From: Streptomyces caelestis
GTDB taxonomy: Bacteria > Actinomycetota > Actinomycetes > Streptomycetales > Streptomycetaceae
Length of the DNA stretch: 54,438 nt
Direction of reading: 5' to 3'
NCBI RefSeq assembly: GCF_001279005.1
Contig: NZ_LGCN01000219.1
Location: forward strand, 1 to 54,438
Made by a program: the position numbers and the translations under genes. Within the stretch, counting starts at the first letter, position 1, and every line of letters starts with the position of its first letter. This document shows, piece after piece, positions 24,362 to 31,772 of the stretch. The notes beneath the pieces were generated by a model. That model saw only the letters and a list, made by a program, of their open reading frames with translations, searched no databases and was not told the origin of the DNA.

Positions 24362-24401
24362 GTGTACAGGTGCTGCCGGTTCTTTCTTGTGAACAAAGCC
24401 A
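24362..24401 (+). repeat. Dispersed leader-like motif, copy A, next to the CRISPR array
   Basis: TACAGGTGCTGCCGGTTCTT followed by TCTTGTGAACAAAGCC, relatively AT-rich, ends directly at the inverted CRISPR half-repeat. Similar sequences occur at 6921-6956 and, inverted, 2128-2162. Its position suggests a CRISPR leader, but the distant copies have no arrays. Confidence 0.5.
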
Positions 24402-24424
24402 ATCCCCGCGGGTGCGGGGAGCAG
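24402..24424 (-). repeat. Inverted partial CRISPR repeat
   Basis: The reverse complement of this 23-bp segment is CTGCTCCCCGCACCCGCGGG followed by GAT, i.e. the first 23 bases of the CRISPR repeat. It is in opposite orientation to the array, eight bases before the first degenerate repeat. Confidence 0.8.
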
Positions 24425-24432
24425 GTCTGGCC

Positions 24433-24644
24433 GCTCACCTCCTCCAGCCTGGGATGGTCCCAGGCACCGCGATCGGTGCCAGGATCACCACCACTGCTCC
24501 CCGCACCCGCGGGGATGGTCCCTTCGCAGGTCAGAGCCGGTTGTGGGGGTCAACCTGCTCCCCGCACCCGCGGGGATGGTCCCGCCACCGAGGCGTCGGC
24601 GGACCGGCTGCGGGCCTGCTCCCCGCACCCGCGGGGATGGTCCC
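24433..24644 (+). CRISPR. Short type I-E-like CRISPR array, orphan
   Basis: Three identical 29-bp repeats at 24494, 24555 and 24616, beginning CTGCTCCCCGCA and ending GGGGATGGTCCC, with the hairpin CCCCGC/GCGGGG of type I-E repeats. A degenerate repeat at 24433-24461 keeps only the 3' GGGATGGTCCC. All three spacers (24462-24493, 24523-24554, 24584-24615) are exactly 32 bases. No cas gene is in the window. Plus-strand orientation matches the transcribed strand of E. coli-type repeats; the leader side is therefore probably the left, but the degenerate repeat being leftmost argues for the opposite. Confidence 0.9.
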
Positions 24645-24866
24645 CGAGCCGTCGCGACCGTGCTCGGCTCGTTGGGGCCATGAAATTCCTTCGGTCGTAC
24701 GTGTTCGGGTGCAGGTTGGCGCGGCGTGTCGGTGGTTCGGGAGGCTGTCGGTGAACTCTCTCCGCTCTCGTTATCGCCAATGGGCGGTTCTGCGGTGGGC
24801 GGCACGTAGGGGTTCTGGCGCCGCTGGGAAGCCGACCGATGGCCCGGGCTACATCGCCCAGGATCG

Positions 24867-25543
24867 TCAGTCGACCGTCCGGGCGATGGGCTCAAGATCG
24901 TCCACATTGACGACTTCATAGTCGCGCAGTTCGCGCACGAGTTGACTCGCGAGGAACCAGCCCAATTGGGGATGCCCGTACGGGACCGGTACGTCGCCCT
25001 CCTCGACGGGAAGTGGTTCAAGGCCGGTGGCGGTGAGTCGGTACCGGGAACCGATGACGCCCCAGATCGAGGTCGTACCAGCGAGGAAGGCGACGTGTCC
25101 TTTCCGCAGGTGCGGACAGAGCTCGAGTGCGGGGCGCACGTGCTTCAGGCACACCGGCGGCTGAGCCGTCCTCACCGGCTCGTTCGAGCGCCGAGAGAGG
25201 TCCTCCGTAGCCCCGGCCAAGAAGAGTGGCCCTTGGCTGTCTCGGCCGAGCAGAAGCCGACCTGACACCGAAGCTGCTCCATCGCCTCTCGCTGCCGGGC
25301 AGGGTTGACCAGACGCCACTGCGGCCTGCCTGTCGGCCATCCGGACACGTTGAGTGGCTGGGAGCACCGCGCCCACAGCTCGCCGCGCGGACCACGGTCG
25401 TCAGGGGTCTCGTCGTGGTAGGCCAGGCGCACGGCGCCGAAGGTGTCTCTCCTCAAAGTGAGTTCCGCCTCCAGCGCGCCGTACTCACCCTCTCGTGAGG
25501 TGATGTACGGAACGACTCGCGGCGCAGCGGTGGACCGCCTCAC
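24867..25543 (-). pseudogene. Frameshifted hypothetical regulator-associated gene
   Basis: The first 95 codons from GTG 25543 (MRRSTAAPRVVPYITSREGE... QREAMEQLRCQV) and a second frame from about 25262 to TGA 24867 (SGRLLLGRDSQGPLFLAG... PPVCLKHVRPALELCPHLRK... PYGHPQLGWFLASQLVRELR) together resemble one Streptomyces conserved hypothetical protein of about 225 residues. The C-x-x-C-like cysteines around 'RCQV' and 'PPVCLKH' may have formed a metal site. A one-base shift near 25262 separates the frames, so it is a pseudogene or carries a sequencing error. Its GTG overlaps the stop of the upstream small gene. Confidence 0.55.
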
Positions 25544-25710
25544 GCGGCCGTCCTCTCCGTGCTGAAGGGCTGGTGCGAAGCGACCACAGGGCCCTCGGGG
25601 AGGAGCGTGCCGGTGTCGGTGTCCCGTGCCGCCCGGATCACCTGGTTCAAGAACCCGTACGTCTGCTCGTCCGTGAGGTCGCTCAGCCGCAGGAATGCGC
25701 TGCCGTGCAC
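25540..25710 (-). CDS. Small hypothetical protein, 56 residues
   Basis: GTG at 25710 encodes HGSAFLRLSDLTDEQTYGFL after the initiator and ends ...FSTERTAA. GAAAGG lies nine to ten bases upstream, and the TGA overlaps the GTG of the next gene (GTGA), which supports real translation and coupling. No domain is recognised; the acidic, leucine-rich sequence looks like a single helical unit. It is the middle gene of a three-gene set under the same strand as the ATP-binding protein. Confidence 0.65.
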   Translation of the reverse strand: MHGSAFLRLSDLTDEQTYGFLNQVIRAARDTDTGTLLPEGPVVASHQPFSTERTAA

Positions 25711-25714
25711 GGGA

Positions 25715-25846
25715 TTACGCCTTTCGTTCCCTCTTGATCCGCTCTTCGCGCGGCACAGTGACGGTTGACTCGCCGGCGTTCGTGGCCGTCCAGGCGAGGG
25801 CCCATGCGTAGATCTTTCGCAGGAGGTATGACCCGTCTCCTCTCAT
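25715..25846 (-). CDS. Small basic protein, 43 residues
   Basis: ATG 25846 encodes MRGDGSYLLRKIYAWALAWT and continues to a basic tail (REERIKRERKA). It ends four bases before the GTG of the 56-residue gene, so the two are probably co-translated. GGAGG lies upstream but farther than ideal (about 14 bases). A central aromatic helix and a highly charged C-terminus are visible; function unknown. Confidence 0.5.
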   Translation of the reverse strand: MRGDGSYLLRKIYAWALAWTATNAGESTVTVPREERIKRERKA

Positions 25847-25911
25847 GGGGGAGGCGATGCCCTCCTCATCCGCTTTCTCGTCCCGCACTTGGTCTCCCAC
25901 CTGTGTCTCGG

Positions 25912-26334
25912 TCACCGGGGCGGCTCGCACTTCAGCTCGCCCCACACCTGCTTGCCCCACTGGTGGAGGTCCGTGCCCCAGCGCTCGGTCAAGGAGTCGA
26001 CCAGGACGAGGCCACGGCCACGGATCCGGTCTCCGTTGGAGTCGGTCCGCATCATGGGGACGGTCCTGGAGCGGTCGACCACCCCGAGGCGGACCCGGTG
26101 CTTGGCGGGCCGCGTGACGACCACCCGGATCGAGGCGAGACGGCCGTACTCCACGGCATTCGAGACCAGCTCCGTGATGACCACCATGGCGTCGTCGATG
26201 TGCTCCTCCAGGCCCCAGGCAGCCAGAGCGGTCCGGACGAGCCGGCGTGCGACGGCCGCGCTCTCCGGCTCTCTGGGGAGGGTCTCGGAGTATCCGGGGT
26301 GCCCTGTGGGGTGCGGCGTTGCCAATACAGTCAT
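25912..26334 (-). CDS. Anti-sigma-factor-like ATP-binding protein (HATPase_c_2)
   Basis: A 140-residue GHKL-fold protein of the RsbW-like group abundant in Streptomyces. The N-box is ITELVSNAVEYG, followed by LGVVDRSRTVP (G1 region) and GRGLVLVDSLTERWG (G2 region). Such proteins bind ATP and may sequester a sigma factor or an anti-sigma antagonist. AGAGG lies five to six bases before ATG 26334. It is divergent from the XRE/TPR gene, a common Streptomyces arrangement, and lies upstream of the small-protein operon. Confidence 0.9.
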   Translation of the reverse strand: MTVLATPHPTGHPGYSETLPREPESAAVARRLVRTALAAWGLEEHIDDAMVVITELVSNAVEYGRLASIRVVVTRPAKHRVRLGVVDRSRTVPMMRTDSNGDRIRGRGLVLVDSLTERWGTDLHQWGKQVWGELKCEPPR

Positions 26335-26490
26335 CAGGACCTCTGGGGTGCGGTTGCGGTATGGCCTTACCGAGTGAACGGCTCACGGCCTCCCAGGGGC
26401 AGGAAAAGCCCGCACCGCGTGCATCGACCCCGACCGGAAATTTCCTGTTCACTCCCCTTCTGATGGGGGATCAGTCACTACCGTGGTTAC

Positions 26491-27756
26491 GTGGAGGGGA
26501 ACGAGAGCCTCAACAACGCCATGCAGGAGAGCGGCCTCACCCAGACCGAGCTGGCCGACAAGGTGAACACTCACCTGGTCTGTGCCGGGCACGAGGGGAC
26601 GGTCAGCGACCGCACCGTCCGCAACTGGCTGACCGGAAAGACAAGGTGGCCTCACTCTCGGCAACGCGAGGCGTTAGAGGCAGTATTCGGCTGTACCGCC
26701 GGAGAGCTGGGCTTCAGTCCGCCGGCGCGAAGACGGCACACCTCGAACTCTGTGGAGGACCCCGTGAGGCGCCGGAACTTCCTCACAGTCGCCGGCGGCA
26801 CGACAGCCGCAGTGGCGTTCCCCTTCGTCGGGGCCCCGCCCAAGGTGGGGACCTCCGACGTCCTCCGGCTCCGCAGCGGGCTGGACGCCCTGACGGCCCT
26901 GGACGACACCAGAGGAGGCCATGAGGAACTGGAGCGGGCCGCGTTGGCCGGGGCCGCCGAGGCTCTGGAGAAGCAGAAGCTCGGGGCCACACAGCGCATC
27001 CGCCTCCGGCTTTTCTCCGTCGCCGCCGACTACACCGCCACGGCCGCCTGGAGCGCGATCGACGCCCGTCGGCCGGACCGTGCGTACGCCCTGCTGGGGA
27101 AGGCCCTGTACCTGGCCGGGATGGCCCAGGACTCCGTGGCGGAGCTGAGGGTCTGGAACTCGTACGCCATGCTGGCCCACCAGCGAGGGGAACACACGGA
27201 GGCCGTCGACTCCGCCCAGGCCGCGCAGACGATGGTGATCACCAGGCGGGATCCCTTCTTCGCTTCCCTGGCCCATGCCCGTACGGCCATCGGCCACTCG
27301 AACCTCGGGGACCGCCAGGCTGCCATCCGCTCCCTCGGGCACGCCCAGGAGGCGCTGGGCAAGGCTGAGCAGGACCGGCCCAGGCCGAGCTGGACGGCCT
27401 TCTACGGACTGGCTGAACTGACTGCCATGACGGCCATCGTCCGGGACCGGATCGGGGACCACTCCGGAGCCGAAGCCGCCTCCCACATGGCTCTGAGGTC
27501 GATCCCCGAGCAGTTCCGCAGGAACAGGGCCCTGGCCACCGCACGGCTCGCCCTGGCCCAGCTTCACCAGCAGGACGTCGATGAGGCGTGTGCCACGGCC
27601 TCTGGTGTCTTCGAGCTGATGGAGGGCTCGCCGCTGCCTGGAAGGATGCGCTCCCTCCTCGGGGACTACTACCGCGACTTGATCACTCTTGCGCCGGACG
27701 CGGCAGTCGCACGAGAGTGGGGGGATCGCTGCCGAGCCGAATGGAGTCGAGCTTGA
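26491..27756 (+). CDS. XRE-type HTH regulator with TPR-like C-terminal domain
   Basis: A 421-residue protein. The N-terminal HTH (MQESGLTQTELADKV, VSDRTVRNWLTGKTRWP) is followed by an RRRNFLTVAGG motif and short hydrophobic segment (about 92-115), then helical repeats (ALLGKALYLAGMAQDS, AYALLGK, MLAHQRGEHTEAVDSAQAAQ, ATARLALAQLHQQD) typical of TPR. This architecture is common in Streptomyces regulators that respond to peptides or protein partners. GTG 26491 has no clear ribosome site, so translation may be leaderless. The GNAT gene overlaps its end. Confidence 0.85.
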   Translation: MEGNESLNNAMQESGLTQTELADKVNTHLVCAGHEGTVSDRTVRNWLTGKTRWPHSRQREALEAVFGCTAGELGFSPPARRRHTSNSVEDPVRRRNFLTVAGGTTAAVAFPFVGAPPKVGTSDVLRLRSGLDALTALDDTRGGHEELERAALAGAAEALEKQKLGATQRIRLRLFSVAADYTATAAWSAIDARRPDRAYALLGKALYLAGMAQDSVAELRVWNSYAMLAHQRGEHTEAVDSAQAAQTMVITRRDPFFASLAHARTAIGHSNLGDRQAAIRSLGHAQEALGKAEQDRPRPSWTAFYGLAELTAMTAIVRDRIGDHSGAEAASHMALRSIPEQFRRNRALATARLALAQLHQQDVDEACATASGVFELMEGSPLPGRMRSLLGDYYRDLITLAPDAAVAREWGDRCRAEWSRA

Positions 27757-28283
27757 GCGCTGCCGATCTGGTCGTTCGCCGCTTCGCGCACAAGGATCTC
27801 CCACGGATCCGCCAGGCTTTGATCGACGTGCACGCCGACGCCCACGCCGATGCGATGGATGACGAGTTCAACCAACGTTTCCCCTGGTTCGTGGACCACT
27901 GGGGAGGTCATCCCGAGTTCGCCTGTGTGATCGCCTTCGACGGGGAGGAACCGGTGGCCTTCGCCTATGGGGCTCCCGCGAACCCGAACCGCGAGTGGTG
28001 GCGTGAGCACCTCGAGCCCGCCCCGGAGAAGGACCGGACGTTCTCCTTCTCGGAGCTGGCCGTTCGTACGAAGTGGCGGAAGCGGGGTGTGGCCCACGCG
28101 CTTTCCCGGGCGCTTCTGGAGGACCGGCCGGAGGATCTCGCCGTCCTCCTGGTCGACGTCACGCACCCTCGGGTCCAGGCACTGTACGAGTCCTGGGGCT
28201 TCAGGAAGGTCGGGGAGCGTCGGCCCTTCCCGGACTCCCCGGTGTACGCCGTCATGCTGGCCGAACTGCCGCTCCCACGCTGA
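27741..28283 (+). CDS. GNAT family N-acetyltransferase
   Basis: A 180-residue acetyltransferase. After a helical N-terminal part (VVRRFAHKDLPRIRQALIDV), the acetyl-CoA site is visible as VRTKWRKRGVAHALSRALLE (R/Q-x-x-G-x-G/A-like P-loop), and the C-terminal motif ALYESWGFRKVGE is complete. Substrate unknown. ATG 27741 overlaps the XRE gene by 16 bases; a TTG at 27753 overlapping the XRE stop (TTGA) is an alternative start. Both imply coupling to the regulator. Confidence 0.85.
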   Translation: MESSLSAADLVVRRFAHKDLPRIRQALIDVHADAHADAMDDEFNQRFPWFVDHWGGHPEFACVIAFDGEEPVAFAYGAPANPNREWWREHLEPAPEKDRTFSFSELAVRTKWRKRGVAHALSRALLEDRPEDLAVLLVDVTHPRVQALYESWGFRKVGERRPFPDSPVYAVMLAELPLPR

Positions 28284-28595
28284 CCCGGCCGTCCTCTCGC
28301 CGTCGTCCTCGAAGGCCGTACGGGCGGCCCGGTGACCGTCCCTCGTGCCGCCCCGACGCCCTGACCGGCCGCTCTCTCCGCTTGTCGTGGTGGCCCTGCC
28401 GCCTGCGGCTCCACCGGCCCGGCCCCCGTGTCCGGCATCCGGATCGTCCGGACTCCCGCCCATGCGGACCGCGTGAGTCCGGTAGCCCTTCGCCGGACGC
28501 GCCAGGAGCGAGCACCGGACGGACCCGGGGGACGGAGGAGCCGCTGCCGCGAACCCGTCCCCGCCCACCACGCGGATGATCCCGAGCGCGGGCGG

Positions 28596-30200
28596 TCAGT
28601 AGTTCTCCCACTCGTCCAGCACGTAATCCAGTACGGCCGGTTCCATCAGCGTGCTCGGCCGTACGTCCTGGCGGCGGCGGTCCACGGGGAACACCGCGGC
28701 GGCCTTCAGGACCGCCTCGTCCAGGTAGCGCAGTGGCGGGGCGTCCGATGCCAGCCGCAGCGGCGGGGGAGTACCGTCGCCCGGGGTGGCCAGGACGAAG
28801 CCCCAGTTGCCGAAGCTCGGCACGTCGACCTGGAACGGGGTGGTCGAGTAGCCCGCCGTCTCGATCGTCTTCGCGATCGACCAGTACGTCTTCGGTGCGA
28901 AGAACGGCGAGCCGCTCTGCACCATCACCCTGCTCCGCGGCGTCAGGACCTGCTCGAGCAGGTGGTAGAACTCCACCGAGTACAGCTTGGCCAGCGCCGC
29001 CGTGTCCGGGTCGGGGAAGTCGATGACGACCGCGTCGTACGGTTGGCGGGCGTCGCGCAGCCAGGTGAAGGCGTCGGCGTTGACGACCTTGACCCTCGGG
29101 TCGTCGAGCGCCTCGTCGTTGAGGTCGCGCAGGGGCTCGTAGTCGCGTGCGAGCCGGGTCATCGCCGGGTCCAGTTCCACGAGGGTGACGTGCTGGACGT
29201 CGTCGTAGCGCAGCACCTCGCGCAGGGCGAGCCCGTCGCCGCCGCCCATGATCAGCACGTTGGCGCGGGAGCCCGCGAGCGCGGGGTGGACGAGGGACTC
29301 GTGGTAGCGGTACTCGTCGACGGAGCTGAACTGGAGATCGCCGTTGAGGAAGAGCCGGATGTCCGGTTCGCCGGTGAAGGCCGTGGAGCGGGTGACGACG
29401 ATCTCCTGGTACGGCGTCGTCTCCGCGTGGACGATCGGGTCCCGGTACATCTGCTGGCGCGCGGTCACCTCCAGGTCGTCCGCGAGCGCGTACGCCGTGC
29501 CGAGCACGGCCAGCACCACCGTGACCCCGGCCAGCAGGGCGCCTCGCACCCAGCGCCGCATCTGCCGGCGGAAGATGAACACCACCACGAGGACGCCGGC
29601 CACCGCGTTCACCCCGCCGACCACCAGCGCGCCCTTGAGCTGGCCGAACGTCGGCAGGAGCCACAGCGGGAAGCACAGGCCGCCGACCAGCGCCCCGATG
29701 TAGTCGACGGCGAACATGTCGGCGACCGCGCTGCCCGCCTCCTGCCGCCGGATCCGCTGGAGCATGGTCATCAGCAGCGGGATCTCGGCGCCGATCAGCA
29801 GGCCGACGGCCATCGCGACCACGATCATCGCTGGGGTGTACAGCTGGAGCCAGGCGAACGCCGAGTACAGCACCAGCACCGACAGCCCGCCGACCAGCGC
29901 CAGCACGCCCTCCACGAGCGCGAACGCGCCCACCGCGCGGCGGCGCAGGGGTTTGGCGGCGAGGGAGCCGAGCCCCATGGCGAACACCATCACGGAGATC
30001 ACCACGGAGGTCTGGAGCACCGAGTTGCCGATGAGGTAGCTGCCCAGCGCGGTCAGGGCCAGCTCGTACACGAGGCCGCAGGCCGCGCAGAGGAAGACGG
30101 CGAACAGCAGCAGGAAACGAGCCCCCCGGGCGGGCCGGACGGCCGGGGGGCGGGAGGGTGTCGCGGTGGTGTCGCCGCCCTGCACGGCGGTGGCGCTCAT
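28596..30200 (-). CDS. Membrane-anchored polyamine aminopropyltransferase (spermidine synthase-like)
   Basis: A 534-residue fusion. The first half is a seven-segment membrane domain (FLLLFAVFLCAACGLVYELA onward). The C-terminal half is a spermidine-synthase fold: YQEIVVTRS, LFLNGDLQFSSVDEYRYHES, NVLIMGGGDGLALREVL (GGGDG), VELDPAMTRLA and VIDFPDPDT. Such proteins are frequent in actinobacteria and their true substrate is not settled. It is the last gene of a minus-strand block, 13 bases after DUF350. ATG 30200 is the natural start. Confidence 0.92.
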   Translation of the reverse strand: MSATAVQGGDTTATPSRPPAVRPARGARFLLLFAVFLCAACGLVYELALTALGSYLIGNSVLQTSVVISVMVFAMGLGSLAAKPLRRRAVGAFALVEGVLALVGGLSVLVLYSAFAWLQLYTPAMIVVAMAVGLLIGAEIPLLMTMLQRIRRQEAGSAVADMFAVDYIGALVGGLCFPLWLLPTFGQLKGALVVGGVNAVAGVLVVVFIFRRQMRRWVRGALLAGVTVVLAVLGTAYALADDLEVTARQQMYRDPIVHAETTPYQEIVVTRSTAFTGEPDIRLFLNGDLQFSSVDEYRYHESLVHPALAGSRANVLIMGGGDGLALREVLRYDDVQHVTLVELDPAMTRLARDYEPLRDLNDEALDDPRVKVVNADAFTWLRDARQPYDAVVIDFPDPDTAALAKLYSVEFYHLLEQVLTPRSRVMVQSGSPFFAPKTYWSIAKTIETAGYSTTPFQVDVPSFGNWGFVLATPGDGTPPPLRLASDAPPLRYLDEAVLKAAAVFPVDRRRQDVRPSTLMEPAVLDYVLDEWENY

Positions 30201-30213
30201 CGGGGGGGCGCCG

Positions 30214-30651
30214 TTACGAGATCGCCGCGCCGACCATGAACCCGGTGCCCAGGTACATGCCGGCCTGGACCCAGGCGGCGGGGTGCGGACGGCCGTCCTG
30301 GTCGTCGAGGACGACCGCGCCCATCCGGCCCGGCGTGAACACGCCGATCACGATGCCGACGACGGTCATCACCAGCACCCCGGCCAGGCCGTACAGCAGC
30401 GTGCTGAGCAGGCCGTGGCCGAGGCCCTGCTCGGACTCGCTCGCCTCGATGGCCTTCATGATGACCAGACCCACGGCGACGGACTGGCTGCCCAGCAGGA
30501 CGGCCGCGCCGCGGTTCCGGTCGGTCCATACCACGTGGTACAGCTTGCCCGGCGTGACGAGGTCGAGCGCTATGAAGCCGACGGCCATCACGACGAGGCC
30601 CACGACTCCGTAGAGCAGGGCCTGGCCGGTCGACTCGAAGATCTCGGTCAC
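30214..30651 (-). CDS. DUF350 membrane protein
   Basis: A 145-residue integral membrane protein with four hydrophobic segments (LLYGVVGLVVMAVGFIALDL, GSQSVAVGLVIMKAIEAS, GLAGVLVMTVVGIVIGVF, AGMYLGTGFMVGAAI). The DUF350 pattern of paired helices with conserved 'N-x-A-A/x-x-x-x-G' positions is visible as RNRGAAVLLGSQSVAVG. Function unknown; it is regularly encoded next to aminopropyltransferase-like proteins and DUF4178/DUF4247 genes, as here. It lies 13 bases upstream of the aminopropyltransferase and 98 downstream of DUF4247. Confidence 0.88.
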   Translation of the reverse strand: MTEIFESTGQALLYGVVGLVVMAVGFIALDLVTPGKLYHVVWTDRNRGAAVLLGSQSVAVGLVIMKAIEASESEQGLGHGLLSTLLYGLAGVLVMTVVGIVIGVFTPGRMGAVVLDDQDGRPHPAAWVQAGMYLGTGFMVGAAIS

Positions 30652-30749
30652 TGCGTTGCCTTTCTTGAGGGCGGGGTCGGGGCGTGATCCGGTGGTGTGC
30701 GGGAGGAACGTGGGATGCGTCGGCGGGTGGGCCGGCCGGTCACCGGGCG

Positions 30750-31154
30750 TTACTTGCCCTCACCGGGGCCGCCGCCGCGGAAGCTCGAGCTGTTCGGGTT
30801 CGGCCAGTAGGTGAGGTGCTGCTGGTGGCGGTGGTAGCCGTTGCGGTAGTCCTCGATCTCGATCAGGCTGCCGCTCCGGTACGGCGAGACGGTGACCATG
30901 TCGTCGCCGTAGCGCAGGAACTCCATGGTGCCGCCGGAGGCACGGTCCAGTTCCGGCCGCTCGGTGCGGATCGCCTGGGCGACCTCGCTCGGGGTGCTGT
31001 CCGGGTCGAGCCAGTCCGCCCCGGTGGCGGTGTACGTCTTCTTGATCCACTCGCGTGGGGCCGCGTTGCTGTCCCCGTCGCTGGAGCAGGCGGCGAGCAG
31101 GGGCGCGGCCAGCATGGCCGCCACCGCTGCGCGGACGAGTCGGGCGCTGTTCAT
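30750..31154 (-). CDS. DUF4247 lipoprotein
   Basis: A 134-residue secreted lipoprotein: MNSARLVRAAVAAMLAAPLL followed by the lipobox LAAC at about 20-23. The mature part contains PREWIKKTYTATGADWLDPD and a Tyr/Arg/His-rich section (YRNGYHRHQQHLTYWPNP), the DUF4247 pattern, with a Ser/Gly-rich tail. ATG 31154 overlaps the DUF2617 stop (ATGA), indicating coupled translation. Function unknown; it belongs to the conserved aminopropyltransferase block. Confidence 0.88.
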   Translation of the reverse strand: MNSARLVRAAVAAMLAAPLLAACSSDGDSNAAPREWIKKTYTATGADWLDPDSTPSEVAQAIRTERPELDRASGGTMEFLRYGDDMVTVSPYRSGSLIEIEDYRNGYHRHQQHLTYWPNPNSSSFRGGGPGEGK

Positions 31155-31657
31155 CGGGCCTCCAGCCGGCTGTGCGTCGATACGATCTGGCCGTTCTGCG
31201 GATACGTGTGCCAGGTGCGCCAGAGGAGCCCGGTGCCGTACGGTCCCCCGACCGGCTCGACGACCACGGCGGTGACCGCCTCCGGCGAGCCGGGGAAGAC
31301 CCCGCACAGGCTGTGCTCGGCGTCGGTGGCCCGGTCGAGGACCTGTGCCACCTCGGCGCTGAACTCCTCGGAGGGCAGCCGGCGGGTGGTGGCGCCGAAG
31401 TCGTAGACCCAGCCCGGCAGGTGTCGGGTGCAGGTCTCGGGCAGCCCCCTCACCGCACCCTGCAGACAGGCCACCGTCTCCCGCACGGGGCCGGCGAACA
31501 CCTGGTGCGAGGCCCCGAGCAGCCGCAACCGCACCTCCAGCCCGTCGAGCGACACCACACGTTCTGCCAGCGCCGGACGCTCCGTCAGGTCCAGCGAGAA
31601 GCAGAGCTGATCCGCGTCCGTGTCCAGATAGGGGGCGTCCAGAGAAACGGCGTACAC
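31151..31657 (-). CDS. DUF2617 protein
   Basis: A 168-residue cytoplasmic protein starting at GTG 31657 (YAVSLDAPYLDTDADQLCFS after the initiator), the characteristic DUF2617 start; an in-frame ATG at 31762 would add 35 non-conserved residues. GGGGGG precedes the GTG. Other blocks: VRLRLLGASHQVFAG, LPGWVYDFGATTRR, SLCGVFPGSPEAVTAVVVE. It is the first gene of the DUF2617-DUF4247-DUF350-aminopropyltransferase set. Function unknown. Confidence 0.85.
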   Translation of the reverse strand: MYAVSLDAPYLDTDADQLCFSLDLTERPALAERVVSLDGLEVRLRLLGASHQVFAGPVRETVACLQGAVRGLPETCTRHLPGWVYDFGATTRRLPSEEFSAEVAQVLDRATDAEHSLCGVFPGSPEAVTAVVVEPVGGPYGTGLLWRTWHTYPQNGQIVSTHSRLEAR

Positions 31658-31772
31658 ACGGCCCCCCGGTCGTTTCCTGCCATGATCGGCGCTCGAGTAT
31701 GGCACACGTGTTCGCGGGACTTGAGGGGCGGGGGAGGGGCGGGGGACGAGGGGACCTCTCACTTCGCGGAGG

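Noticed and set aside
24645..24676. A possible fourth CRISPR spacer after the last repeat
   Set aside because: No repeat or partial repeat follows at 24677, so it cannot be called a spacer.
24317..24754. Open frame running through the CRISPR array
   Set aside because: Repeated C-S-P-H-P-R-G and related strings are translated CRISPR repeats, not a protein.
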